Source: Spinellus fusiger (Eukaryota; Mucoromycota; Mucoromycetes; Mucorales; Phycomycetaceae). From it: DNA of 64,000 nucleotides. Position numbers and translations under genes: made by a program. The notes under the pieces were generated by a model. That model saw only the letters and a list, made by a program, of their open reading frames with translations, searched no databases and was not told the DNA's origin. The stretch spans positions 62,001-126,000 of the forward strand of contig JALLLS010000041.1 of the NCBI GenBank assembly GCA_025094145.1, read 5' to 3'. Numbering within the stretch: position 1 is the stretch's first letter; each line of letters opens with the position of its first letter. Shown here piece by piece: positions 45,216-55,614 of this stretch.

Positions 45216-46289
45216 TTATTCAGGTGCAAAATCCAAAACTGTTCTTAACATTGTGCAGCGTCTTTCGAGGGTGCCTAAGAATCCTTGGATCTGGTCACGG
45301 TTCATGTACATCAAAAGAGAAGCAAAAGTGGTATCCTCCATATCAATCGCAGTCACAGGCTTGGGTGCTTCAATTTGAAACGAAGAAAGCATAAGTTCTT
45401 CTGCAGTGTCTTCTTTTTGCCAGCAGTCACGACGTCTGCGCTGAATCGTCTGTTTGCGCATTTCTGCAGGTCGGTCTTTCTGGTGTAGTTTAGCATACAG
45501 TCCACACGCATTGCAGAGGGGTTCACCACGATGGTTCTTGCGCCATAAAGGTGTTTGTGTTTGCTGGCAGTTGGCGCATTGTACGTCATCATCACTGGGT
45601 TCAAACACATCATCTTCTTCCCCAACTGTAGGGACAGAAGGAGGTGTCAAAGGACGCTGCTGTTCGCTTGTATAAGGATGGCTGCGGGGTGGGTAAGCTT
45701 TGTGACGAACAGTGAGTGGACGGTGCTGGTTGTACTGCTTGTAGTAAAGTCCGCAAGCATTGCAGAGGGTATGGGCACGATCGGGTGTACGACGCCACAG
45801 GGGTGTTTTGGTGGCTTGGCAGTTGTGGCAGGCAAGATGACGTTGGGGTCTTGAGGATTTGTGGGCGGTGAGGCGCAGTGGGAGAGTGGATTGTCCTGGA
45901 AGAATATTTTTTTTTTGTTTGAGTGGCTTGGGTCCACTAGGCTCAGTGGGTAGACTAGGCTGTATTGAATGTAGAGGCTGTAACGGCTGCAGGGGCTGTA
46001 TTGAGTGTAGAAAGGGTTTAGTATCGAGTGGAAGTACTGGTGTAAAGAGACTGTCCAGGAAGCCGTCGTGTAATAGTGAGCTTGGAGGACTGTCAATACT
46101 GGCAGAAGAAGCAGAAGAGGGCGAAGTTGCAAAAAGTGAGAAATAGTCAAGGTGAGAAGTTGTTGTTGTTGTATCAGGGACAGACTCCAAGAAGTCCATC
46201 AAGTCAGAAGACTGCTCCGAGAGCGAGTCTTGGTAAAAAGCAAAAGCTGGGTTCATTGTATTCTGGGCGTTTGTATCAGTCGACATCAT
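45216..46289 (-). CDS. GATA-type transcription factor with two zinc fingers
   Basis: Intronless gene of 357 codons. Finger 1 spans residues 154-179 (CHNC...CNAC with 18 residues between the Cys pairs) and finger 2 residues 238-262 (CANC...CNAC with 17). Both contain the TPLWR core and LCNACGLY. Such fingers bind HGATAR sites. The N-terminus (residues 1-120) is Ser/Pro/Leu-rich with [11 protein letters not shown] repeats and could be an activation domain. Basic arms follow each finger ([27 protein letters not shown]). Two fingers occur in fungal iron regulators of the SRE/Fep1 type, but the Cys-rich linker of that group is absent here, so the regulated pathway cannot be named. Confidence 0.92.
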   Translation of the reverse strand: MMSTDTNAQNTMNPAFAFYQDSLSEQSSDLMDFLESVPDTTTTTSHLDYFSLFATSPSSASSASIDSPPSSLLHDGFLDSLFTPVLPLDTKPFLHSIQPLQPLQPLHSIQPSLPTEPSGPKPLKQKKNILPGQSTLPLRLTAHKSSRPQRHLACHNCQATKTPLWRRTPDRAHTLCNACGLYYKQYNQHRPLTVRHKAYPPRSHPYTSEQQRPLTPPSVPTVGEEDDVFEPSDDDVQCANCQQTQTPLWRKNHRGEPLCNACGLYAKLHQKDRPAEMRKQTIQRRRRDCWQKEDTAEELMLSSFQIEAPKPVTAIDMEDTTFASLLMYMNRDQIQGFLGTLERRCTMLRTVLDFAPE

Positions 46290-46574
46290 TTCCTACGTGT
46301 TTTCCGTTGAGCATGTAAAAGTAGGCCATTTTCTTATAGGGAGGATATTTCTTTAGATTCTTTTCTTTATTTTTTCTTCTTTTTTAAAGAATTCTTTGTA
46401 TTATTCTGGTGGTAGTGGTGGGGATTAGATTGAAGCGTGCATCTTGAGAAGTGCACACAGATATAAAACAAGGGGGAAAAGGGTAAAGAAGAAAAGGAAA
46501 AAGAAAAAGAACGTGCTGTAGACGTGTTTTCTGCCTTTTAAATAGGTTTATCCACTTGTCTTATTTACTTTCTC
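46290..46574. promoter_or_regulatory. Upstream region of the GATA factor gene
   Basis: About 280 bases of TTTTCTT-rich sequence upstream of the GATA-factor ATG. No defined operator or TATA box can be asserted. It is listed as the probable 5' untranslated and promoter region. Confidence 0.3.
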
Positions 46575-46740
46575 AGAAAAGCCTATTACACACCAGGAGA
46601 TTTTTGGGATATATAAAGAATTATCCTGAGAATAAAATCGCAACGTTCTTATGATTGGCTGATGTGTCTTAAAATACTTTTCGCTGTCTAAATGAGCTAT
46701 TTCAAACTCTGCCTACCTATTTTAGCAATGGCTGTTGACT
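46575..46740. repeat. Dispersed repeat S copy 2 (inverted relative to copy 1)
   Basis: The reverse complement of this block aligns with 39,104-39,260 over about 150 bp with many substitutions. It contains CTGAGAATAAAATCG and TATGATTGGCT. No coding sequence. Confidence 0.7.
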
Positions 46741-47221
46741 TTGCAATTAAAAAGTATAGAATTGGCTATAAAGAGAAGAAATAGAACAAGAATCACCCCA
46801 AAATTACAACTCAGTCACTGCATTTATTGTTTAACATAATGTGTTATCCTTAAGCCCACAGTATTTGCAGTATAGCACTGCTTAAGAAAGATGTATTACA
46901 GAACTTATAGAGTTAATTCTAGTCATCATTATCCATAAAATAGAACCAAACTTACTTATATTAAGAACAGTATATTTATTTATTGACTCAATATCTATAA
47001 TCATCTCAATTATCTCATTGTAACTGGTATTAACAGTGATACTTAATGATTACAAAGTATTGTTTCTAATACTGGGCTTTAGACTCAAGGCAAATAGAGT
47101 GTGAATTGTTTGACATGAATTTGACGTGTGACTTTGACTTATGAATTTTATGAGTGGTGGCTAGTATATTTATCACTAGAATAGAGAAAGAAAGATTACT
47201 ATTTGCTTTGATATTCCCCTC

Positions 47222-47835
47222 TTGTTATTTCTCACACTCCACATAACTTAACACCCAATTACTCATCAAGATGGGCATAACTGGGCAAGGTAATGTGCCA
47301 TTATTAACAAAGAGAAACAATAGAAGGAGGTGATAGACACTACCAAGGACTATTCTAGTGATAAAAAGGTAAGCAGTGTCTTCATCTGGGCTTGAGTTCA
47401 TTGTATTCCACAAGACACTCATTGTATTGTTATTAGGCAAGTGAAGAGTCTTTTCAAGTCAGCCTCAGGTGGTCTTCTATACTGTTTAGGGTGTCTAGGG
47501 TATACTCCTTAGCATAGTTATCTATCTCCCAAGGATAAAACACAAAGATTTTAGGGTATAGATTCAATTGCTATGAGGGAATGCACTTGGGCAGTAGCTT
47601 TAGTCATAATATAGTATTAGCTATACTATTACAATAAACAATTTTATTCATAAACAATATATTTTACTGATAATACAATTTGATATTGAGGTATCCACAA
47701 AAGGAAACAATTATTTAAATATCCGCAAACCTTTTGATTTTAAACACAGAGAGATAAAAGGGCAAAATCCGGGACCCTCGTAAAAGGAAGGAGGTATCAC
47801 TACTTAAAGGTCAGAAAAATCTTTGGGTGTGTAGC
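47222..47835 (-). repeat. Dispersed repeat R copy 2 (uninserted)
   Basis: Reverse complement of the two arms of R copy 1. On the minus strand it can encode LFITRIVLGSVYHLLLLFLF and LMSNWVLSYVECEK (47,225-47,440), matching the other copy including the stop position. It has the uninterrupted acagtatagaagacc site near 47,471-47,485 where copy 1 carries Tc1 element A. Confidence 0.78.
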
Positions 47836-48571
47836 ACTAAAGCAGCATAGTCATGTTGAGGAGATAGGAGACAGGATAACCTGGTATTCTTATCCAATGA
47901 GAGTACGCTATTTCTTCTGCGTCATATTCATATGTAGAATGTCCGCCTGTGGATGAATACTAAGGTCACTAATAGTTAGAAGACAATGATAAGATCTATG
48001 TTTTCAACTTGAAACTAGACTCTGAGATTTTTGCATTCTTTACGGCTCTATGGGATATAGCCAGACTTGTTGGCCATCATTGGATTGTTCCTTGATGTGA
48101 TCTCAGGGCATTTAAACAACACAACCCTTGATGTATAGAAGAAATAGGCTATGAAGACCGCCTTTGTATTGATTGAATAAACATTGATTCTTTACTATAA
48201 TTTCAGGAAGGGTATCACAGAGGTAGAATCGCTCTAGATCCATCACTCAGTCCTGTAGAGAGAAAGTCTTATAGAGTATTGTAATAGTGTATTACTCGTT
48301 TGATACTGTTTGTGTCCTCGTCCTTCTCAATGCAAGACAATCACCCTACCAGGAAGGGCGGTATTCCCCAGCAAACCCCATTGTCAAGCCTACTAAGAAG
48401 TCAGATAGCTTACTCATTTAGCCTATATCCCTCGTCCATTTCTGTAGTATGTCCAATTGTACTACTAGCCCCCCCTATAGAAACAGATGAGCCTTTTACA
48501 CTATGTCCTTGCCCACTATTGTAGTTCAAATAATGAAATTGGAATGATAGGTTTTAATTTTACTGTTAATA
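47836..48571. other. Gene-free spacer, possible transposon debris
   Basis: Mixed-composition spacer between repeat R and Tc1 element C. A plus-strand frame around 48,300-48,524 is short and not recognised. No RNA gene was seen. Confidence 0.5.
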
Positions 48572-49890
48572 CAGTCACACAACATTAGAAAGGGCACAAC
48601 CCCATAATTTATACATTTTTAAACATAATTTTTCTTCTTTTTATCACAGAATTATATTTCATTAAGCAATCTCAAATGTCAAAAGCAGAATCCTCAACTA
48701 AAAACTCTAGAGTTTATAATAATCTTGAAGAAAGAGAGTGATGGGGTGTTTAATGGCTTGAAAAAAAATAAAACTACTCCATGAGTAGCATTTTAAAGGT
48801 CGTTGGCATTAGCAAGACTACTGTCCAAAATATTATTAGTAGAATCAAGACCACTGGTACACCAAAAAAAAAACTCAATGAGAGAGACCTCAGACGACTT
48901 GAAGCCATTCTAAGAGGCAACCCATTTGCCTTCTATAACTATATAAATTTTGAACTTAAGGCACATGAGATAATCATCTGTAGAGCAACATTCATCAGAT
49001 ATTTACATCAGATTGGGTTTGGCCCCTACTTTGCAGCACATAAGCCAAGGTTTTCTGAAGAAATCATGAAGAAAAGACTTCGTTGGGCGAAGGAACGGGT
49101 CAATTGGACTCCTGAGGGCTGGAGACGCGTCGTATGGTCTGATGAGTCACGGTTTGAAGTAGAGAGTTACCAGGGAGGAGCCAGAGTGATTCGAAAGATA
49201 GGAGAGAGGTATAAGGCTGCTCATATCATACCTACAACCAAATGGGGAAAAGGCAGCATAATGATCTGGGGTTGCTTCTGATCTGGTGGACTTGGGCCTT
49301 TGGTCTTTATTGATGGCACTGTAAATCAGGACGTATACGTCAACATTTTGGCAGGAAAATTTCTGCCATGGTTCATTGAATTGAATGATAAAGAGGATAA
49401 TGACTTTATATTCCAAGAAGATGAAGCTAGCTGCCATACAGGTGGCTATACAACATGGTGGAAAAACACACATGCAATCAGGCGCTTTGATTACTGGCTT
49501 GCCCAAAGTCCTGATCTCAACCCTATTGGACATCTCTGGAGCTGTCTTGATAAGCTTATCAATGACAAGAGGGCCAGTATCAAAAATATCGATGAGCTCA
49601 AGACAGCTTTAGAAGCTTGGAGAAATATCCACGTTGATCTTGCCGAACGTTTAGTTGGCTCAATGAAGGATCACTGCCAGGCAGTTGTTGATGCCAAAGG
49701 TGGCCCAACAAAATATTAAATAAAAACTTTTTTATATATATTACTATAGACAATATGTTAAACTAACTTTTTGTTGAATTTGAGGTTATTAGTATGTGTT
49801 TTAAGGTCGTAACATTTATATCCGTAAAGCATGTTTTTTTTCAAGATTTCAAAAAATGAAAATCGTATACTTTATAATGTTGTGTGACTG
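48572..49890 (+). mobile_element. Tc1/mariner element C (1,319 bp), defective
   Basis: Terminal inverted repeats (left CAGTCACACAACATTAGAAA; right the complement of CAGTCACACAACATTATAAA) flanked by TA at 48,570-71 and 49,891-92. A single plus-strand transposase frame carries several stops. The first eight bases of the ends equal those of element A left (CAGTCACA), so A and C are related families. Confidence 0.93.
48676..49719 (+). pseudogene. Tc1 transposase of element C, four stops and altered Glu
   Basis: One continuous frame from ATG 48,676 to TAA 49,719 is interrupted by stops at about 48,739, 48,751, 48,769 and by TGA at 49,279-81. The N-terminal HTH part has ILKVVGISKTTVQNIISRIK. Then come LRRLEAILRGNPFAFYNYIN, RFSEEIMKKRLRWAKERVNW and VVWSDESRFEVESY (first Asp), FIFQEDEASCHTGGY (second Asp) and SPDLNPIGHLWSCLDK. 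In the last motif the catalytic Glu of the usual NPIE is Gly. AERLVGSMKDHCQAVVDAKG closes the protein. Frame length is otherwise preserved with no frameshift. Confidence 0.93.
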
Positions 49891-49892
49891 TA

Positions 49893-50641
49893 TAAGCCAT
49901 AATGATGTGTAAACGATCAACATAGGAAAACATCTGCTATATGTACTATTAGTGCTTCACAGCAATAACTGAGGAAGAAAGGATATTTGGTATAATGAAA
50001 TAAAAGTCACATTTGTCAGTTGTAAATATCTAATGAGTTGCTCACATACATTTTCCTTTTGGGTGTCAGGAATAACTTTTCTCGTATATAATGTTTATGT
50101 AGTTTGCTAGAATGAGTTCTCATTGAAACTGGGACTCTCTATGTCTCTACTTTCCAACAAAAGCTTAAGTAAAAAGACCTATTTTTGTTTGATTTGTTTT
50201 ATGAGGGCGTAGTACATATTTCTACCTAACATAAACATGGCAGATATCTTCACAGATGAAGAGAGAATACACTGAATAAATCACTATCAGCAGACATTAT
50301 AATCTAAATCTCAAACTGTTTAATGTTAGGTGAAAGGTCTGTAACCTATAAACAAAAGGAAGGGGAGAAATAAAGTGTAAAATAAGAACAAGTTTTGTCT
50401 TTATTGGCATAGATGACGAAGGAACATACAGTATATCAATTATGAATAGAAAATAGTTGATGCCACTGACATAGCTTGTCCATCAAGTATAAAACTAGTA
50501 GTTCTCTACTTTTTAATAAAATAATTCTTGATCCAAGCACTTCCTAGAGTGTAATCAAGTAGGATTGGTAAATAAAAATGTAAAGTTAAATACATCATTT
50601 TCCAAGATCAATCATTTGGTATCTATTGACTATATAATGTA
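49893..50641. other. AT-rich spacer between Tc1 elements
   Basis: About 750 bases without recognisable exon, RNA gene or repeat unit. Confidence 0.55.
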
Positions 50642-51415
50642 CAGTCCCAAGTAATAAGTGACTAGACAAAAGATAGACTTCTATTTTTTATTCTTCAAAA
50701 ACAAAATAGAGGTCTTTTTCTTTTCTTTTATAACTTATTCAATAGATGACTTTAGTCAATGAAAATGAGTCAACTGTTAGTCAAGAACATGAAGATAGTC
50801 TTATAAAAAGAAGAGAGCATAATATGTTTATTAGAGGTCAAATTATAGGACAATAGAAAAGATATGCTACTTATCAAAAAATTTCTGACGATATTGACAT
50901 CCCAAAGAGCACAGTGGGCAAGAGTGACCTATTGTATAAAAACAAAGGCACATTTCAACTCAAGATGCATACAGGAAGACCTGAAAAGGTTTTGTCTACT
51001 TCAAAACTGGCAATGATATTGTCTATTCATAGAAACCCTATGCAAACAATTGCATATCATTTAAGAAATATGAATGAACTCGGGGTTTTCTTCATGCTCA
51101 CCATCAAGACTACCTGGTATGACACTTACTCACAAGCAAAGACGATTGGAATGGTGTAAAAACAAGGCTGATTGACCAGTGGAGAGGTGGAGTAACGTCG
51201 TTTGGTCTGATAAGTCTCGTTTTACAGTTGTGGGCAATGATAAAGGGACTAGAGTGATCAGGAAAAAAGATGAAAGATATGAGGAGGGCCATATACAAAG
51301 AACATACAAGTATGGCAAGGGTTCAGTCATGGTGTAGGTTTGCTATTGGTGTGGAGGTGTAGGACCTCTTGTACTCTTGGAGGGATCAGTTAATCAAGAC
51401 AAGTATGTCAATGTA

Positions 51416-52710
51416 CAGTGGGGTAGCAAAAAAATGGCAATTATTAGAAATTCGATAGATTTCATATTATTAATACAGTGTTTTTCTTGTATCAAGAGAA
51501 ATAAAACGTATTCTCTACTTTAATAAAGTCCATTTTGTGCTACAGAAAGGCTTTAGAATACGTATATGCAATTTATTTTTACATTTACTTATAAAAAACT
51601 ATTAAAGATACAGCCTTAATAATGGGTGCTCCCACCTTTGTTTTTGCATTCGTACTGGGATTCTTTCAATTAAAGAATTCCAGGCTTTTGGCTTAAAAGA
51701 TTCCTAACCCTCTTGTATTGTAGTCTTAAACTTGTCTGTCTTGACATAACCATTGCATCTCTCTTGGACTTTGTCTTTCATTTGCATCCAAAGGTTCTCA
51801 ATGGGGTTCAGATTGGGTGATTGAGAAGGTCACTCCAAATAATCAATTCCTCTCTCCCTTTTTTAGTTACTTGCCATAATACTTTTGTGTATGAGTGCTC
51901 CGTCCTCCACTAATATCAAATGGCATTCTTAACCCCAGAAACGTAGCAATGACTCTTTTTTAAACTCTTCTAACTAAATTAATAGCCTTTTGTTCATTCT
52001 TCTCAAGTATCACAAGTTCTGACTTCTTATCATGACAAATAGCTCCCCAGACCATAACTGGGCATCTCTTGCCTTTGTGTGGGAGTAAGACAATAATTTT
52101 TATAGGCTTCTTTATTATTACGCCAAACATGAACCATTCGACTATTCTTGATTGTTTCGAAACTACTTTTGCCAGTCCATATAACTTTTTTTTCACATAT
52201 CAATAACCCCATGGAAATACTCTTTGGAAAGTCTTCATCTTTTTCTTTATGTGTTTTATTCAAAATAAATAAATAATCTTTCTTGCTATTCAGTTAAATA
52301 TACTCTCTTCATGCAGTACACGTCTAACAGTACGCTTGCTATAATTATCCCACTTAAAGCCAACACTCTTCCTGTTAAAAAATTCAAAAAGTGACTTATT
52401 CCTCTTTCATTAAACATTCTGGGTCTACCCTAACCTTCTTAGTGTTTGATGGTTCATCTTGTCTTTTGTTGATTCAAAATATTGTAGATTGTTCGCAGCT
52501 TTACTCCTGTTTTTTCAGCTATTTTCTTTACTTTCATATTTGCTTGTCGAAAATTAACAATGGTAAGTTTTTGATCGTCTTTTATTTGCATTGTAAATTA
52601 AATATGGATATAATTTTATTAAGAAAAAGAAAGCTGCTACTAACGCTGTATTAATGATATGAAATGTATCGGATCTCTAAAAAGTTGCTAATTTTTTTGT
52701 CCCCCTACTG
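51416..52710 (-). mobile_element. Tc1/mariner element E (1,295 bp), nested in element D
   Basis: Ends CAGTGGGGTAGCAAAAAAAT (left) and the complement of CAGTAGGGGGACAAAAAAAT (right) are imperfect inverted repeats of about 60 bp reaching an internal TTAATACAG. TA is present on both sides (51,414-15 and 52,711-12). The defective transposase is on the minus strand, opposite to its host element. Confidence 0.92.
51602..52591 (-). pseudogene. Tc1 transposase of element E, decayed
   Basis: The start MQIKDDQKLTIVNFRQANM leads to a helix-turn-helix (KIAEKTGVKLRTIYNILNQQ) and an AT-rich stretch with stops. The central piece (about 51,960-52,263) reads VIWTGKSSFETIKNSRMVHV and CPVMVWGAICHDKKSELVIL in shifted frames. 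The expected first catalytic Asp (WSDE/WTDE) reads WTGK, so that acid appears lost. A C-terminal SEPHLLFHLDANERQS/AWNSLIERIPVRMQKQR remnant follows. Several stops and frameshifts. Confidence 0.8.
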
Positions 52711-53623
52711 TACTTGTCATGTACTTTCTTCCCTGGTTCCAAAAATTGCAAGAGAACCTCAATGAGACCATTCTCTTTCAAGAAGACGGTTCTCCTTGCC
52801 ACACAGGAACATATAGTAGATGGTAAAAACAAGAGAGATGTATGATTGAAGGGTTTGATTATTGACCTGCACAAAGTCCAGATCTTAACCCAATTGAGCA
52901 TGCCTGGGCTTATCTTGAAAAGAAGATCGAGCCGCGTCGAACAAGCATAACCAATGCAAAACAACTTGAACAATGCTTGCGTAGTGAATAGGAGAAGATC
53001 CCAAACGAACTTCTTGGAGATTTAGTGGATAGTATGCCAAGGAGGTAATCCACTGTGATGAAGAATAAAGGCTTTGCTACAAAGTACTGAGCAATATGTT
53101 TATAGTAAAGATGTAGACAATCATCTAAAGAACAATCGTTCCAAATCTTATGTTATTCTATAAACCTTTTATTATGAACATCTTAGACTGATAGATATGC
53201 CTTTATTTTTTAAAATAGAATAGTTTCAAAATAATTGATTTTTTGTTTAGTCACTTATTACTTGGGAGTGTATTGGTAGGTATTTAGAGGGCAAGGCATA
53301 CAAACATTCATTCAATAGTACTAATTTCTTTTCTTTTACTTTAGTGTCATGATGGATATCTTTTCTTCTTCAAATAAAGCCTATTCTTTAAACCAATAAA
53401 CTCTTTAGCCAATGCTTATTTCTACAAATGAAATAGTAGAACTATCAAAAAATAAACCAGTAGTCTTTATAACTGAGAAGTGAGTGCTTTTATATGAGCT
53501 GTATTTGTTGACTTGTGGTAGCCAGGTCACCACTTATTATACTACATATATTAACCACATATTACCAGATCATATTATAAATATCACTTAGGTATTACCA
53601 TTACTGTTAGTGCTTTACATAGT

Positions 53624-53845
53624 TCACAGGTAGTAAGAGCTGACTGATTTCATAGGTATTACCCTAATAGTATCCATGGAGTACTCTCCTATTATTTCCA
53701 GTGATAAATTCACATTCACACAATTGGCGTCAATCTCCTCCCTACCTTGTCCGTATAATCTCACATCAGCAAGAACATCCCCAGATTCCTTTCTGTGTCT
53801 AGAAAGCTGTGTTCGTAGTCCGCCTTCCAAGGTCCTACACGTCAC
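53624..53845 (-). pseudogene. Short conserved-looking ORF fragment, unknown
   Basis: A frame of 73 codons with protein-like composition: RTLEGGLRTQLSRHRKESGD, VRLYGQGREEIDANCVNVNL, SLEIIGEYSMDTIRVIPMKS. It has a clear stop but lacks a defined gene structure in the AT-rich flanks. It may be the 3' end of a degraded multi-copy gene. The family is not recognised. Confidence 0.3.
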
Positions 53846-53949
53846 CCTATGATCTTGAAGTGTCCTGCACTACAAAAAGTCCATTGTTGTGTCTGACTGT
53901 AAAAAAAAAAGAATAAAGTTACACTGCAAAAAGTGATAGGACATTAGCT

Positions 53950-54564
53950 ATGAGTGGATTTCCCTTGAAAGAAAATGACCCTTTTTATACAACAAGTGTT
54001 CCTTATGAACACTCGGAGCCAATAGTAGAAGCACCGATAAACGACACCACTACACATGCACCTTATGTTCCCAGGTGGCAAGTGGTGCAAACACCCATTG
54101 AAATAGAAGAGAGTAACAGAACAGTGGCTATCCTCGGTAAATAGACACTACAGACTATATTATTGACTTTCTTTTATAGAGCGCAGACTAAGAAATGCAA
54201 AACAGAAGAGTTATGGTACAAGGGGCTATTTACAAGGTAGACTAAGGAGATTTAGAGAGAATTCTAAAAATGATATAATATAATTCTTACAGTAAGAATA
54301 ACTCTGTAACCTTATGTTATAAAAGATAATGAAGACAATGAAGACAATGAAGACAACGAAGACAACGAAGACAACGAAGACAATGAAGAAGCATTTGATA
54401 GGAGAGGAGCAGGGGAGGAGGGGGAGGAAGGCCTTCCACTGTTATGGAATACATATCCTATAGGCTCAGTACAAGAAAGAAGACAAAAGGCTTGGGAGAT
54501 ACGTAAAGAAGAAAGCATTTATGTACCCTCCAAGTGGTGGTGGTGGGCCCCCAGCTGCTGTTAG
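53950..54564 (+). CDS. Hypothetical small protein with (DNE) repeats
   Basis: The first exon (MSGFPLKENDPFYTTSVPYE through RWQVVQTPIEIEESNRTVAI) ends at a GTAAAT donor after 54,138. An acceptor near 54,180 continues RRLRNAKQKSYGTRGYLQGR. A further exon from about 54,330 encodes an acidic DNEDNED array (54,331-54,386), then GEEGLPLLWNTYPIGSVQE, RRQKAWEIRKEESIYVPSKW and a terminal WWWWAPSCC with TAG at 54,562-64. I could not find a clean canonical junction between exons 2 and 3, so the model is incomplete. No family recognised. Confidence 0.4.
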
Positions 54565-54889
54565 TAGGAATACATCATATAAACCAAACATTCCTCAACA
54601 CATCAGCATCAAGTTAGTTTTTGTTGGTATTCTATTATACATAAAAATAGTTAGGCCTGGATATTAAGTGTTTATCTATTTATATAAAAGCAAATAAGCC
54701 AAGAGAACAGCATTAACATAGTAGCATAATAAATATTGAAAAGATGGTAGCTACTCAAAGGATAGAAACAAGAAAGACTCCACCAGTCATACTACAAACA
54801 GTGCGAATAATAATAAGTATCTTTTGATGTGTCTTTATCCTCTTTTTATATATTTCTATATTCATTTCTATAGAGAAAGAATCTATATA

Positions 54890-55614
54890 TCATTTACCTT
54901 TAGCACTACATTGCTCGGATTTTATTATATCACGACGAATGGATAGACATATGGCTAGCACGAGCAGTGCCGTCTTCAAAGTAAGTCCATAAACATGCTC
55001 TTTCTATAAACACTTACCATGCACAACACATTGGCTGTATCTGATTGGGTTTGAAGCACTTGTTTTTCATTTCGCATCACTTCTACTTGACTTTGGAGAG
55101 ATTTGACTTTGACTTCAAGAGCATTCAATTGGTCCTTCTTGCGCTTTCTTGATAGCAAGGCTGCTGCTCTGTTTCTTATCAGCCGCTCTTGTCTTTTTGT
55201 ATTAATAGTAGTTTGACACTGCGATCCATGGCTCGTGTCATGAGTCATAATCACAGCAGGTGCAATGGAAGGGCGGAAAGGCATTAACGTAGGTTCCTTC
55301 TTTTGAATTGCCTTGTATGTCTGATCAATATCAAATTCAGCACACGAAGATATAGAGTTGTCTGGAGAGGTATAGTATTGAACATCTAGCGGAGTGTTTA
55401 AGGGAGTGTCCATTGGAGTGTCCATTGGGATGTACAGAGGTGGACACAATGGATAATCTGTCATTGTTGTGTCTTCCAGGATTTCAGAATAATGTATTTC
55501 TGTAGGCTTAATAGTACAGGGTTCATTTTCAGATCCAATGCATTCCATATTGATAAAAGGTAGAATAACATCCTTTTTTTGATAGAAATCCTGTGGAGAT
55601 GAGTAGAACGGCAT
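54890..55614 (-). CDS. bZIP transcription factor with C-terminal hydrophobic tail
   Basis: Start ATG at 55,614 (MPFYSSPQDFYQKKDVI). A Pro/Thr-rich N-terminus includes a PMDTPMDTPLNTPL repeat. The basic region is RLIRNRAAALLSRKRKKDQL (N-x7-R with Asn and Arg in place), followed by leucine-zipper heptads (ALEVKVKSLQSQVEVMRNEK). A short intron (GTAAGT...GAAG) joins VLCM to TALLVLAICLSIRRDIIKS, a short hydrophobic stretch, and the frame closes at TGA 54,892-54,890. A bZIP followed by a hydrophobic helix recalls ER-tethered factors of the ATF6/CREB3 kind, but no luminal domain remains, so this comparison is tentative. If the intron is unused, the protein ends SVYRKSMFMDLL. Confidence 0.8.

Larger units (their letters stand above)
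50746..53049 (+). pseudogene. Tc1 transposase of element D, decayed and interrupted
   Basis: The 5' part has MTLVNENESTVSQEHED, an in-frame stop, YQKISDDIDIPKSTVG (HTH) and KVLSTSKLAMILSIHRNPMQ, then frameshifts and stops through the first catalytic region. At 51,414 the reading VNQDKYVNV is cut by element E. It resumes at 52,711 as LVMYFLPWFQKLQENLNE, TILFQEDGSPCHTGTYSRW (second Asp) and AQSPDLNPIEHAWAYLEK (Glu), ending LGDLVDSMPRR. The two sides join in frame through one TA, showing that insertion happened into a then-readable stretch. Confidence 0.9.
50642..53270 (+). mobile_element. Tc1/mariner element D, split by a nested element
   Basis: Inverted ends CAGTCCCAAGTAATAAGTGA (left) and the complement of CACTCCCAAGTAATAAGTGA (right), with TA at 50,640-41 and 53,271-72. 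Subtracting the nested element E and its duplicated TA leaves about 1.33 kb, the normal size of a Tc1 element. It carries a decayed plus-strand transposase. Confidence 0.92.
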
